From Laccaria trichodermophora (taxonomy: Eukaryota; Basidiomycota; Agaricomycetes; Agaricales; Hydnangiaceae), in assembly GCA_018417955.1 (NCBI GenBank), contig JACTVC010000025.1, forward strand, positions 901,518 through 965,517: DNA of 64,000 nucleotides. The letters run 5' to 3'. A program made the position numbers and the translations under genes. This document shows positions 23,411 to 35,034 of the stretch, piece by piece; the stretch's first letter is position 1, and each line of letters begins with the position of its first letter. Below the pieces are notes generated by a model. That model was given only the letters and a program-made list of their open reading frames with translations, did no database searches and was not told the origin of the DNA.

Positions 23411-25155
23411 CTTCTCAAAGGTCGAGGACAAGACGGCGGCGTGAAAGAACTGATTGAAAGCTTTGACTTCAACTCAAAGTCCTTCACGCCTATTTTCGCC
23501 GCAACTGTAACGCCACACCCTCGAAAAGCGAAAACGTCGAGACCATTACTTATACATCCTACACAAGTTTCTGTTCAAGTACCACATTTCACTCGCTTCC
23601 CCGAAGGCAAAACCTCCGCCACAAGACACACATTTCCATAACTGTGCCCAAGCGACGCCTCAGCCAGATAAGGGGACTCGAGGCTGTTAAGAGTCGTTTG
23701 CAGCGTAACCCACAACACCTTCTTAGCTTGAATAACCTGACCGTCATAACACCCATCCGAATATTCCCCAACCTCATCGGCATCACAAATCACGATCCCA
23801 TGTCCAGCTTTAGGCAACGACACCCGAAACGGGTCCTCTGTGTCCCAATTAGGAATTTGGTCCTCGTCGTCTAACATGATGTGGGGCCGCTTGAGAGGTG
23901 GTAGGGGTTTGTCCCTGAAAGAGTGGCCTGGGGGGTAATCGTCTTGGTTGTCTTCGTAGATGATTTTGATTTGGGGAATGAGGTTGAGTTGGGAGAGGAC
24001 GAGTTTGAGGAGGGCGTCGGTTCCTTTGAGGGAGTTGATTAGACCTCGGATGGACCCTCGTGCGATGGGATACATGAATTCGAGGCCGAAGCCGAGGTAC
24101 CCGCTGTTTGGTAATAGGTCGCGGTGGTTTAGGAGGGCAGATAGGGATGTACGGAGTAAGAGTTCGTCTTCGGTCATCCAGGAATGGTAGGAGGAATTCG
24201 GAGTGGTGTCGTCGAAATAGAGGTTGTATGTTAGGGTGACGCGGTAGCCAGAGGTGACCATGGAGACTTCGTGTTCGACGTCGCTGTAGAATGCGACGTA
24301 AGCGATTGAGGGGACGGGTTGCGTGGAAGTGATGGAGGCGGAGTCGAACATCCATTCTTGGCCCTTATGACGGAGTTGGAGGGCCCCGCCTTCGTGCCGA
24401 GTGGGGAAAACGACGACGAGTGAGCCGAACATGTTCTCGCTGCGCGGAGTATCCTTGTGTGCTTTGAAAAAAGACCCGGGATCTGCATATATGTGTCGTA
24501 AATTCTCTCCTTCATCAACAATTTATGAATCGCACTCACCATAGACGTTCAACTTGTACATCTCCGGCCTAATTTTCTTGTTCTCGTTTCCCTGCATGAG
24601 CATTGAGCGAATGCTTTCCAAGATTCCGTTATTGACAACGTCAAGGCGCATCGCGAAATTGGCGTTATCCATCTTCCAAGCTTTTCGATAGGTTTCATCT
24701 AACACGTCTTTGTCGTCGACGCCGAAAGGGGCCGGCTGACACGCTTCTAGCAATACTTGAAGGCTTGCGTCATCGGCGTTCGCGAAGTCTATGCAATGTG
24801 CTCTGTTTCGGACGAAAAGAAAATCAGAACGGCAACGCGATGACAGGAATGGCGAAAGGGGTTTACCCTGTACCGCCTCCTGTACGGAAGAAGAAGAGAC
24901 TAGTGTTGTCGGTGAGGGGATGGGTACCAGTGACGAAGGGCTGCTTCTTGGAGATGGCATTGCGTACAGCAGCAAGGTCGTGGTCGAGTGTTGACATGAT
25001 TCGAGGTGGGGGGCAATTGAGCAATTAAAGTGAGGGGTCCTTTTGGTTTGAGTCGACCAAGACCACCACACTCCTTTACTGAGTCATTTGTCAGGCGGCG
25101 GGGGCAGGATACCTAAAACGACCTCAGACATCTCTCAGACTCCGTCGGGCCGCTG
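23411..25155. repeat. Segmental duplication A, copy 1 (2OG oxygenase unit)
   Basis: This unit is similar to 38092-39892 along its whole length, including the 3' flank, the oxygenase gene and about 150 bp upstream (TGAGTCATTTGTC, then GTCGGGCCGC). Beyond 25155 the two copies diverge, and this copy joins the helicase-receptor unit. Confidence 0.8.
23575..24997 (-). CDS. 2-oxoglutarate/Fe(II)-dependent oxygenase, copy 1 (433 aa)
   Basis: Exons 24997-24867, 24802-24540 and 24482-23575 join in frame to 433 residues. The introns are GTAAAC...ACAG and GTGAGT...TGCAG. The likely iron ligands are the H and D of FFKAHKDTP and the H of DVEHEVS. An arginine follows in SGYRVTLTYNLYF, the usual position for binding 2-oxoglutarate. 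This is the prolyl-4-hydroxylase-like fold of a family common in Agaricomycetes. The substrate cannot be told from sequence. The C-terminal half (about residues 230-433) has no motif I can name. No signal peptide is seen, so it is probably intracellular. The paralog at 38290-39720 has the same exon structure, and both are open throughout. Confidence 0.85.
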
Positions 25156-25201
25156 TAAATTCGTTGTCAGAATGAAAAGAGATGCGGCTGTGACTGCTTG
25201 T

Positions 25202-26084
25202 TTATTCTGATTTATATCCGTTTTTGAAAACGCCTCGAGTCGTCGCTGCGACCAAGCAGCGACGAGTGGCGATGAAGCCCGACGGTAAGTATTGCACGAC
25301 TTGCTCAGATAGATCAGAGTGAGTCGCCATGAAGGTGATTCCAGAGATATTGCATACAGCGCCCAACCTAGACTCGGACCAGTTCCTCGACAAGATTTCC
25401 GGGGGGGAAACGCGAACGTAGAGAACCGATGGAGGCGAACTCGGGTCAGAAATCATCCGTACCCCATTCTGAGATGGCGTGGACCTCGTCGATCACAAGA
25501 CAGATAACGCGTTGGCGAAATTTCGCGTCAGCCGTGACTTCATCAAATGCAGGACTCAGGGCGGTCTCAGGTCCAACAAGACAGACGCGGTATTTGCCAC
25601 TGGAAAGCTCCTACGCGCTGTGAGTTCTGAGAGGCTGGAGATGTGAAGAACTATACCTTGAGGAGCCGCGTACGTTCAGGGACCTCTGAATAGATGGCCA
25701 CAGCAGGAATCTGCTTCGAAAGCAAGTCTACGACCTTGTGAAGAGGTATGTAGATCTGTCAGCGGCCTCACATGCGGGGATCATGGAGTAACTCACCTGT
25801 GCTTGCATCAACGCAACAAGTGGACTGATGATGACTATGATCTTCTTCTGGCAGGAGTCGCGTTCGGTATTCCCAGGCCACCAGTAGTAGAAAAGTGCGT
25901 AGAAAAACGCAAGCGTCTTGCCGGACCCGGTTGGTACGTCAAGGACTGTGCTGCGTTTTTGTAAGATGTTTTGGCCCGTTTCGATCTGGAATGGGTGGAG
26001 GAATGGAATACCAAACGTCTCGCAAAGTCTTCGAGATGTTGAGGCAAGGCGATCAGGGTCCAAAACGATCTCTGGGCCAGACAT
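25202..26084 (-). pseudogene. RecQ-like helicase, N-terminal half with a premature stop
   Basis: Starting at ATG 26084 the protein has a Q-motif region (FGIPFLHPFQIETGQNIL), Walker A (PTGSGKT), motif Ia (ISPLVALMQAQ) and, after two GT-AG introns, motif II in the form IDEVHAISEWG. An in-frame TGA at 25446-25448 follows GTDDF where the family has an arginine. Beyond it the frame breaks up, although stretches such as GITFMATHSDLSEQVVQYLP remain. Motifs IV-VI are absent. It is an ATP-dependent DNA helicase relic, transcribed away from the receptor gene at 26371 with under 300 bp between the starts. It differs clearly from the helicase fragment at 11330-11643. Confidence 0.75.
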
Positions 26085-26370
26085 CGCATCGCAGGCTCAC
26101 TCAAAGGTTGGCTAAGTCCTCGTAATTCATGGGAAATTTCTGTACTGTACTAGATCACACATCAAATCTTCCAGTCCCTACGGTAATCGATTGAACGACT
26201 GTCTTCAATTTACAAAAAGGGACTTGGCTCGAGTCTACGCCCAACCGGGACAGGTGACAATGTTGGGCTGTGCTGAATGAGCGCTTGGTGTGCCCCGGCA
26301 AAATGCGAACGATACATCATGATCAAGGTTCTCGCTTCTTTCCTTTTCCCCCATCTGCGACACTTCCAAC

Positions 26371-29297
26371 ATGAGTGAAAAACATGTCCTCCAAGGTGCC
26401 CAGAATGTCGTTATAAGAGGCGGCACATTCATGGCTGCCGACACTGTAAGTGAAGCTCTCTGATACCTCGCATCACAAGCTAATCAATTCGCATTTCGCA
26501 CAGATCAACTACAACACTAGCACTGGCAACAGAATGACATCCGATGCAGCGATTCCTGTGAAACAAAACTCGAGTATTCGATTCATAGGACGGAGCGATA
26601 TTCTCGCAAAACTGACAGAACATTTTACTTCCGAAAGCAACGATAAACTCCGCCGTCGAAAGTTCTTTTTGTTGTATGGTATGGGGGGTATTGGGAAGAC
26701 TCAGATTTGTTTGAGGTTTGTTGAAGACATGTCTGACTAGTAAGTACTCCACCATACTATCTACTCAGGTTTCTGATTGCCAATCGGTCTCCAGCTTTTC
26801 CCATCTTTTCTGGATTGATGCATCTTCAATTGGTACAATCACACAGGGACTGAAGGGTATCTGCAACCTTCCTGAGGCTCAGCCTTCTGCACTGGATGGT
26901 TCACCTCAATCTGCTTTATGGTGGATCAGCTCTCTGGGAGATAACTATGTGATGGTCTTTGATAATGCCGATAATCTGACACCTGAGGAACTTGAGCAAT
27001 ATTTTCCATCTGGGTTAGGGGGGAATATTCTGATAACTAGTCGCAACTCTGGTCTAAAACATTTGACTTTACATGAGAATTCTCTTGAGGTGAAAGAGAT
27101 GGAAGAAAATGATGCCATCTCTTTATTTCTAAAGGCTGCTGGTCTGGATGAGTCTCAGGAAGATCTACAAGCAGAGGCCTCCAAAATAGTGAATGAGCTC
27201 TTTTGCATTCCTCTGGCTATTGATCAGGCTGGAGCTTTTATTGCTTTTGGGGACACAGACATCAGAGACTATCTTGCTGAATATTCTCAATACAGAAAAA
27301 GATTATTATCTTACCCAGCTTTCAAAGGGGCATCTAAATATAACAGATCTGTGTATGGGACTTGGGAGCTATCATTTGAAGAAATTCAGGAAAGAGCTAA
27401 AAGTAATCATTCTGAAAGAGCTGAGGCAGCTAAGAGTGCAATATTTCTACTGGCACTGTTTGCCTTCTTTCATTTTGATGGTATTACTGAAGAAATTTTT
27501 GCTTATGCTGCTACTCAAGGGCATGAAGAATGTGGAGATAATGAGCAACAGCCTGCATTACCTCTTGCAAGCTCTATAATGGACCATACACTGCTTCAGC
27601 TTCATGATACAGGAAAATGGGATAATTTTATATTCAAGGAGGGAGTTCGAGTATTACTGTCTTTTAGCCTGATTAGACTAATTTCATCAAAAGGTATCTA
27701 TACCATGCATCCACTTGTTCATGCATGGGGAGCAGACAGAATGTCCTCAGAAGATAAACAGAAATACTGTTCAATGGCATATGTAATGTTAGCTTGCTCT
27801 CTGCCAGATGACTTCAGTAAACAGCCATACCAGTTCAGAAGGATTTTGGTCACTCATTTGAGAGCCAATTTAATGCACAATGTAATGGCAAAGAGGAAAG
27901 AGGTTGATAATTACTTTGATGATGCTCATGAAAAGTTTGGAAAATTGTTGAGGGAACAGGGGTATAATAGTGAGGCAGAGAAGTTTCAAATCCAAGTATT
28001 GGATGTAAGAAGCAGAACTCTTGGAGAGGAGCACATAAGTGCACTCAGAGCCATGGCTGATCTTGCAGCTACATACAGAAGTCTAGGAAAATATGCAGAT
28101 GCAGGGAAGCTTGAAGCTGAGGTTTTAGATATGAGAAACATACTATTTGGAGAGGAGAACCCATATACAATCACTGCCATGGGTAACCTTGCAGCTACAT
28201 ATGGGAGTCAAAAGAAATATGCAGATGCAGAGAAGCTCCAAATTCAAGTTCTGGATATGTTTAACAAACTTCTTGGAGAAGAACATCCACATACAATTAC
28301 TGCCATGAGTGAGCTTGCCATCACATATCAGAGTCAAAGAAAATATGCAGATGCAGAGAAGCTTAAAATCAAAGTTCTAAGTATGAGAGACAGACTTCTT
28401 GGAGAAGATCATCCAAATACAATTACTGCCATGAGTAGCCTTGCCATTACATATGGGAGTCTAGGAAAATATGCAGATGCAGAAAAGCTCCAAACAAAAG
28501 TTCTGGACATGAGAAACAGACTTCTGGGAAAAGAACATCCAGATACAATCTCAGCTATGAATAACCTTGCAAATACATATGGGAGGCTAGGAAAATATGC
28601 AGATGCAGAGAAGCTTGAAATACAAGCACTGCATATGAGAAACATACTTCTAGGAGAAGAACATCCTGATGCAATCTCTGCTATGAGTAACCTTGCAAAT
28701 ACATATGAGAGACTAGGAAAATTTGCAGATGCAGAGAAGCTCAAGATCCAAGTTCTGGATATGAGAAATATACTACTTGGAGAAGAGCACCCAGATACAA
28801 TCACTGCCATGGAAAGCCTTGCAGCTTCATATCAGAATTTGAAAAAATATGCAAATGCAGAGAAGCTTGAGATACAAGTTCTAGACACGAGAAGCAGGTT
28901 TCTTGGAGAAGAACACCCTGATACAATACATGCAATGGAAAATCTTGCCATAACATCTTACTATCTACAACAATACACAGTTGCAGCTAGGCTGGAAGTA
29001 CAAGTTGTAGATGTGTGGAAGAAGATGTTTGGAGAGGAACATCCACAGACAGTCAGGGCAGTGGCCATACTTGCAGAAATTAATAGATCTCAAGCCAACA
29101 CAAATACTTCAGAAACTGAATTGAAGAAAAAATGTGAGTCTCATTTACATACTCTGAAGATTTGGTTCATTCACATGTTCATATTAGCTCACCATTTTTC
29201 CAAATTTGCAAGTAAAATATTCAAAATATTGAAGAGAAAGGTATTTCAATATTGCAACATCTCTCAGATTATGAATTCTTATGTAGGTTTTCAGTAG
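26371..29297 (+). CDS. NB-ARC/TPR NOD-like receptor, copy 2 (937 aa)
   Basis: Exons 26371-26445, 26504-26739 and 26795-29297 mirror those of copy 1 at an offset of exactly 8374 bp and join to 937 residues. The N-terminal GGTF motif, Walker A GMGGIGKT, Walker B and IPLA segments are identical to copy 1, apart from one Val/Ala change (position 26607). After 27445 the sequences diverge by about 7%, and the TPR array has eight full 42-residue units rather than ten. The C-terminus reads on past the last TPR for about 55 residues. An intron starting GTGAGT near 29134 and ending TTTCAG near 29295 would replace that tail. The role is inferred as for copy 1: an intracellular recognition ATPase whose TPR array senses a ligand. 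Confidence 0.85.
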
Positions 29298-29673
29298 GAT
29301 GGGAAGTAGATCTTATGAAATAACATGCACAGTGCAACTCCCTCCCATTTTTGAAGTTCAGTGCCTGGATAATATTAATGCTCTGTCCTATCACTGATGT
29401 AATTCATATCAAGACTTAACTAAGACTTAGTATTGAACTCAAGTGATACTAACCCTTAGTTACAACACTGCAAAAATTACACCAAAATTTATGGTCTTGA
29501 ACAATCCCTGCCAAGTGTGACAACCAGTGACATGCTGTGACAGAGCATCACAGGGCCAATTTCTTGAGACATGGATGTTGTACCTTCCACAACACCAATT
29601 CAATATATTTTTTGCAATGGGTCTGAAGTAATGATGTGATTGAATCCACTGAGAGAATTTTCCATGTAGAAAT

Positions 29674-30011
29674 TGTAGATGTACGGAACTCAGAGTCAGA
29701 TATGAAGTGATGACGACTGTATTGTTTAGCTACCTGTAGACATACAGAACTATAGTAGAAGTAAATGTAAGTCTCAGATAAGTAAATATAAGTAGAAAAG
29801 ATCTCACCTCAGAGTCAGACACAAAGTGATGACGACTGAGGTGAGAGAAAATAAAGTTCAGGTTTATATATACGAAAAACGGTGGCTTGAGTAAAGACTG
29901 GTAAATAACGGAGGCAAAAGTATGGATAAAAGAAGAAGGATAAACACAATAGGAAATGCACAAACAGAATGTACGCGTAAACAGTGAGGTCACGAGGGGT
30001 CTCCTCTAACA
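29674..30011 (-). repeat. Copia 3' LTR (338 bp)
   Basis: Matches 36488-36825 over its full length. I count 13 differences (about 4%), all transitions, so insertion was not very recent. A word CAGAGTCAGAYAYRAAGTGA occurs twice inside the LTR. Confidence 0.92.
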
Positions 30012-30020
30012 CTCCCCCAG
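30012..30020 (-). other. Copia polypurine tract
   Basis: On the element strand CTGGGGGAG lies directly before the 3' LTR start (TGTTAGAGG). This is the usual place for plus-strand priming. Confidence 0.7.
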
Positions 30021-30034
30021 ACGACGAGGGACCT

Positions 30035-33000
30035 CTAGATGTCTAATTTGAGTGCTCTAATGAGCTTTTGGTGGGTGACATGGGGAAGCGGCTTGGTAAA
30101 AATGTCAGTGAGGTTTTCTTTGGATGGAATTTGAACAAGCTCGATCTCCCCCTCAGCTACTCGTTCCCTAATGTAGTGGTGACAGATATCAATGTGTTTC
30201 GTGCGTGAATGTCCTTTGGTATTAAGTGTGAGGGCGATGGAGGCGGCGTTATCACCATGGAGCATGGCGGGGAATTTGCACATGAGTCCGATTTCGGACA
30301 TGAATGAATACATCCATAGAGCCTGTTGGGCGGCACGGGTAAGCACCATGTACTCTGCCTCTGTAGTCGATTACGCCACGGTAGCCTGACGCTTTGCACT
30401 CCAGGATACAGGTCCTCCGGCCATGGTAAAGACATATCCCAAGGTGGATCTGCGCATGTTGACGTCTCCTGCGTAGTCGGCGTCGACGAAGCCAATGGGA
30501 TCGATGCTGCCTCCACGGTGGTAAGTGATCTTGTAGTTGATTGTCCCCTTCAGGTATGCGAGGAGGTGGAGCATTGCTCTCCAGTGTGCTGGTCCAGGGT
30601 TTGCCTGAAAACATGTGAGAATGCTGAGTGCATATGCGATGTCGGGGTGTGTAGCGACCTGCACCCACATGCATGAGCTGAGAGCCTCATGGTATGGTTT
30701 ATTGTTCATGAAGTGATGGTCTTCGTCAGTTTTGGCACAGTCGGACTCAGATAGAATGGTTCCTGAGGGTAAGGGGGTGGATTTTGCATTGCAATGTAGC
30801 ATCCCAAAGTGTTCTAAAATTCGCTGAAGATAAGCTTCTTGGGATAAGGAAATCGCACCCGTTTCCTCATCCTTCTCCACTCGGATCCCCAAAATATATC
30901 CCTGGTCCCCTACATCTTTAATCTTGAAACACGCCTCAAATTCCTTCTTCACCTTTTCTGCTTCTTCCTTCGTTGAAGATGCCCCAAATATATTGTCGGT
31001 GTAGGTGCTGGTAATGGTGTGTTCTCTGTTGATCATGCGTGAATGAACGCATGGGTCCGCCTGAGACTTGTAATATCCCAGAGATTCGTATGTGTTGGAC
31101 ATTTCACCTTGGAAGTCGTATCTGCCCTGCATCATGCTGTATAGGGTTTTGATGACCCGTAAGACCTTATCTTCCTCCCCCCGGGCAACAAAACCAGGTG
31201 GTTGGTTCATGTATGTAGTGAATTTGTTTGTGCTGTAAAGGTACACAGCGACGATATCGACTTGCCAAATATGAAGGTCGTGGGCAGCAGCGATGGCGGC
31301 GACCATGTGGAAGGATTCCAAACGGACAACGGAGGTGTAGGTTTGGTCGTAATCGAGTCCAGGAATCTGGGTATGGCCCTTTGCCACTAAACAAGCCTTC
31401 CATCTAGCAATATCGCCATCAGTGGTGTATTTGTGTGCATAGACCCACATTGAATCAATGACGTGCATGTCGGGGGGCACTTCAACCAGCTCGAATACGC
31501 CCCTCTCATTGAGGACCGCCCATTCAGTCTCCATGGGTGGCCTCCAAAGCTCTGGACGAGTCATTGCCTCCCAGTAGCTATGCGGGATCTGGGAGTCAGG
31601 GAGTGTAGTCAGTAGGACTGTAGTCCCAGGTGTGGGCGCACCTGTCCCCAGGACAGCTAAGCAGGCAGAGCGCCAAGGCGGTGCTGACTCTACTGATGGT
31701 TGAGCTGCTGGAGGGTCGTTGCCTGCTGGAGATGGAGGGATAAGTGTGGTGTGAGTTGTGGAATCCGGGTGTAGAGGTGGGTCAGTAACACGAGGACGTA
31801 GAGCCAAGGGTTTTGGTGGGATGACCATGCCAGAAGGCATGTTGCAGGCATCGTGTGAGGTTGTAGGTGTAACATCGTCATCGAAAGCGATGTCGAAAGT
31901 AGGTGTGGGTGCATTGGTGATAGTACGGTGTCCCTTTCCTTCCTCAAAAATGACATCACAGCTTTTAATTGTCGTGCCTGATGCCCGATCCCACAACTTA
32001 TAGGTATGACGCCCAAAATAACCAATCAAAACGTATTTGATTGATCGAGGCGACAGCTTCGACGTGCCTATCTCCTCCGGGATCTTGGCGTATGCAGTGC
32101 ATCCGAAAGGGCGTAGGTGAGATACGTCCTGCCACTTATTCGTCCATTTCTCAGCAGGTACACGTTCAGGCTGACGAGTGGAGGGGATAAGGTTGCCTGT
32201 GTAGATGGTGAAGGCAGCGGTGTCAGCCCAGAGTGATGGAGGTAGGCCGGAGTCAAGGGGGTCTTAGGATTCCAAAGTCTGACTGGGGGTTGGGTAGGTA
32301 GGTCGGCCACAGGCCCAGAAAAAAAAAATGGAACCCTCTACAAAAGTATCTCAAAACAGGCCTGGAAGGCCATACCTTGCAGGTTTGTAGTGCCAATACA
32401 CTCCAGAACATGTAGATCAGTCAGAATTCAATGATATTCAAGCGTTATATAATATTTCTTCAATCTTATCTAATCATAAAAATTCTCCACCAATCACGAA
32501 GCCCCAACGAAGCCCATCCTAAAAGCAGAGCAATGGAAGCTGGTGCAACTACAGAAGTACAGTCACCAAATATCAATTAGAAGTTACTGACAAGTTGTTT
32601 AGCAACCCATGCTTGATTCTAATGGATACGCCATATGCCCTGATTGCAAAGTTCAGATACAGTGTGGAGCCGTCAGACTTGCCAACCTCAAAAAGAACCA
32701 AATGTAAGAGGCTTGGCTGTGAAACACAATGGGTAAGAATATATTCCATACAGAAATTACAAGTTACTCACCTATATTCCAGTATCATCTATGTTGCATT
32801 TTGTTGGAAATCATTCCATGAAATTGGGTGTGTGAGGCCTGTGAGGCATCTGGCACAAGTCAAGGGACAAAGTGATCACAATGATGACATCATCTTACCA
32901 TATGTGGACACGTGCCTGATTACGTAGGTAGGTAGGTCAAGCTAGTAGGGCTTAAAAAAAAAAATCGACCCCAGGTCTATTTTTTTAATCCTAGGACCCC

Positions 33001-34260
33001 CTTGGCCGGAGTCAGCGAGAAGACAGTGTGTTCTCTCAATGATGGTTCGCATCCCACGTTCAGCCACCCCGTTTTGTCCATGTGCATAAGGTGTGCTGAA
33101 CTCGACAATGATGCTGTGTTTTCTTGTATAATCCCTCCACTTGTCGTTATAGAACCCCATGTCGACCCTCACACGGATTAATTTCTTCCCTGTCTCTCAT
33201 TCCGACTTAATGTGGAATTCGGCGAAGGCAGTGAGCATCGTGTCTGCGGACTTGGAGTTCAGGAAGTATCCCACGTGGTAAGAGGATCCCCCATTGTTAA
33301 AAGCCATCATGTACTCTGCTCCCCCAACAGAGCGGACACAAGCTGGCCCCCAAAGGTCAATGTACACCCTCTCCAGCACCTCTGTCTCACGTTCCACCAC
33401 CTGATCATATGGGCGCGCCATCTGCTTCCCATATATGCAATCCTCACATCTTCCTTCGGGCTCGACACTTCCCACAATGTCGAGTTTATCCACCAACCCT
33501 TTCTTGGCCATGTCGACGATGGAGCGTGTACCGATGTGTCCAAAACGTCGATGCCAAACTTCGAGATTGGTAGGCTTTGCAAGGGAGTGTGTGACTAGAG
33601 CGTGGGTGGTGGAGATAGGCGGTTCAACCGATAAGAGGTACATTCTGTTATTTCCTGTACCTTTCATCAACGTTCTCTTCTTTCCCTCATGCAGGTCATA
33701 AAATGTGACGCCTCCCCCACCAAAAAGCACCCAACAGTTCGCTTCATCGAGTTTTCCAATGGAGATGAGGTTTGCGATGAGATCAGGTGTGTGAACTGTG
33801 TGTTTGAACATTATTGTTGTCTTTAGTGACCCAGAGACGATGGTTTTGGTGACCGTTCCATGTCTGACAATACGGAATTAACCACCTTTATTTGCAGGTT
33901 GCCCCTCGTCGGGTTTGGACAGTGCATGGTATGTACTGAAGTCTGAACAGTTGACGAAACAATGTTTGTTCGCCGCAGAGTCTGCATAGGTGGGTACAAC
34001 TTGATCATTTTTGGTTGTGGAGTGATTGTTTGTCAGGTTGGAAATAAGTGCAAGGGTTATTTCAGATGTGGGTGAGGTGTTGGTGAGGGCTGCTGTTACT
34101 GATGAGACATTTGCAGGTGTCGTTTGGGAGGTGGAGTTGCTCGCTCCCCCACGTTGTCCAAATCCAGGAGGGAACTGTCCCTCTTTTCCTCCCCCATGCC
34201 AATAACAGTTGGCAATGGTGTGACCTCGTCGTCCGCAATTTCTATTTGCGCACTGAAGCT
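30035..34260 (-). pseudogene. Copia pol (protease, integrase, reverse transcriptase, RNase H), inactive
   Basis: In element order: a zinc knuckle (CANRNCGRRGHTIANC, near 34250-34207), a protease-like ADSAANKHCF near 33980, and a GAG-pre-integrase domain (EVWHRRFGHIG with CEDCIYGKQ). The integrase core follows, with YIDLWGP and later QNGVAERGMR. It is interrupted by the hAT insertion at 32254-33004, right after LLADSG. The reverse transcriptase (32029-30371) has HTQIPGLDYDQTYTSVV and STKEEAEKVKKEF. Its catalytic YxDD box reads YTDN. A TAA near 30370 separates RT from RNase H (STTEAEYMVL and HIDICHHYIRERV). The second integrase motif is also altered (RVDMGFYNDKW). Confidence 0.88.
32254..33004. 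mobile_element. 751-bp hAT-type non-autonomous element, copy 2, in copia integrase
   Basis: Same ends and interior as 22243-22994. Its 8-bp target duplication is GCCGGAGT (32246-32253 and 33005-33012). Apart from one base in an A-run, I find six substitutions relative to copy 1, all transitions that change CpG to TpG or CpA or the reverse. Both copies therefore moved recently. Confidence 0.92.
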
Positions 34261-34296
34261 GGCTGCGTGGATGTCTGGCGTCTGTCTGTAACGCCG

Positions 34297-34983
34297 TTAC
34301 GATGTTAGCAGGGTTTGAGACAGACTTGAGCGGTCTGTGTGGCTCCAGTGGATCATTAACCGACTAATGACGCCTGTGGATGTTTTTGCCTCATACAGTG
34401 TTCCTACAATGCTGTCCCAAGATTCTGGGAGCGAGGACAAGATGATCATCCAGAAATCCGCATCGGTGATATTCGCACCAGCATTGTTCACTGTTACCCT
34501 TTTCGTACGGAGGTTGGAGATATGGGTAGGGAAGTCATTACCGTCAGAGAAGATGGTGTTGCGGAGGTCGTGCTGGGTGGTGACAGTGGCAAGGTCAGAA
34601 GAAATTTTGTATTGGGAGGTAAGTGAGGTCCAAGCTTCTGCTGCAGTGCCATCGAGTTTAAGGCCTAACCCAATGGCGTTTTTAGTGTTGTAAAGAAGTA
34701 ATGCGCATGCCCATGCATCACACATCACCCATTCTGATCCTGAAGGGGTAGTGGAATACCAGGGAGTGGGATCATCAGGAAGTGGAATGTTTGGTGCAAC
34801 AGGGGTGTACTGTAAATCAGTGGGATGTTGAGGGGAAGCTGGATCTTGTATAGTCCCTTTTAAGTAGCCTAGAACACCTCAGCTGCTGGCTGCAACCATA
34901 ATGAGGGTTTCGAAAGTGGCAAAGTTTGTGCCATCAAAATTTTCTGTATCCGAGAAGATAGGTGGGTTGGCGTTCAACGACAT
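34297..34983 (-). pseudogene. Copia gag, nonsense-mutated
   Basis: ATG at 34983 begins MSLNANPPIFSDTENFDGTN. After MVAASS an in-frame TGA (34879-34881) is followed in the same frame by GVLGYLKGTIQDP and then the typical Gag stretch AWTSLTSQYKISSDLATV and SLPESWDSIVGTL. The frame is lost again near 34330, before the zinc knuckle. This is the capsid-like (UBN2-type) domain of copia Gag. Confidence 0.8.
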
Positions 34984-35034
34984 TTTTTATGGGAATGTAT
35001 GTGGGGACAGAAAGTGAGCTCTACGAGTCGCAAG

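Larger units (their letters stand above)
25149..29310. repeat. Segmental duplication B, copy 2 (helicase remnant plus receptor)
   Basis: Matches 17410-21180. The duplicated unit holds a RecQ-like helicase on the minus strand and an NB-ARC/TPR gene on the plus strand, head to head. Copy 2 retains about 870 bp of helicase (25360-26240) that copy 1 lacks. Copy 1 has about 245 bp of upstream sequence and two TPR units that copy 2 lacks. Confidence 0.85.

Noticed and set aside
30326..30676. Plus-strand frames across the copia RT/RNase H region
   Set aside because: Antisense shadows of the copia pol frame.
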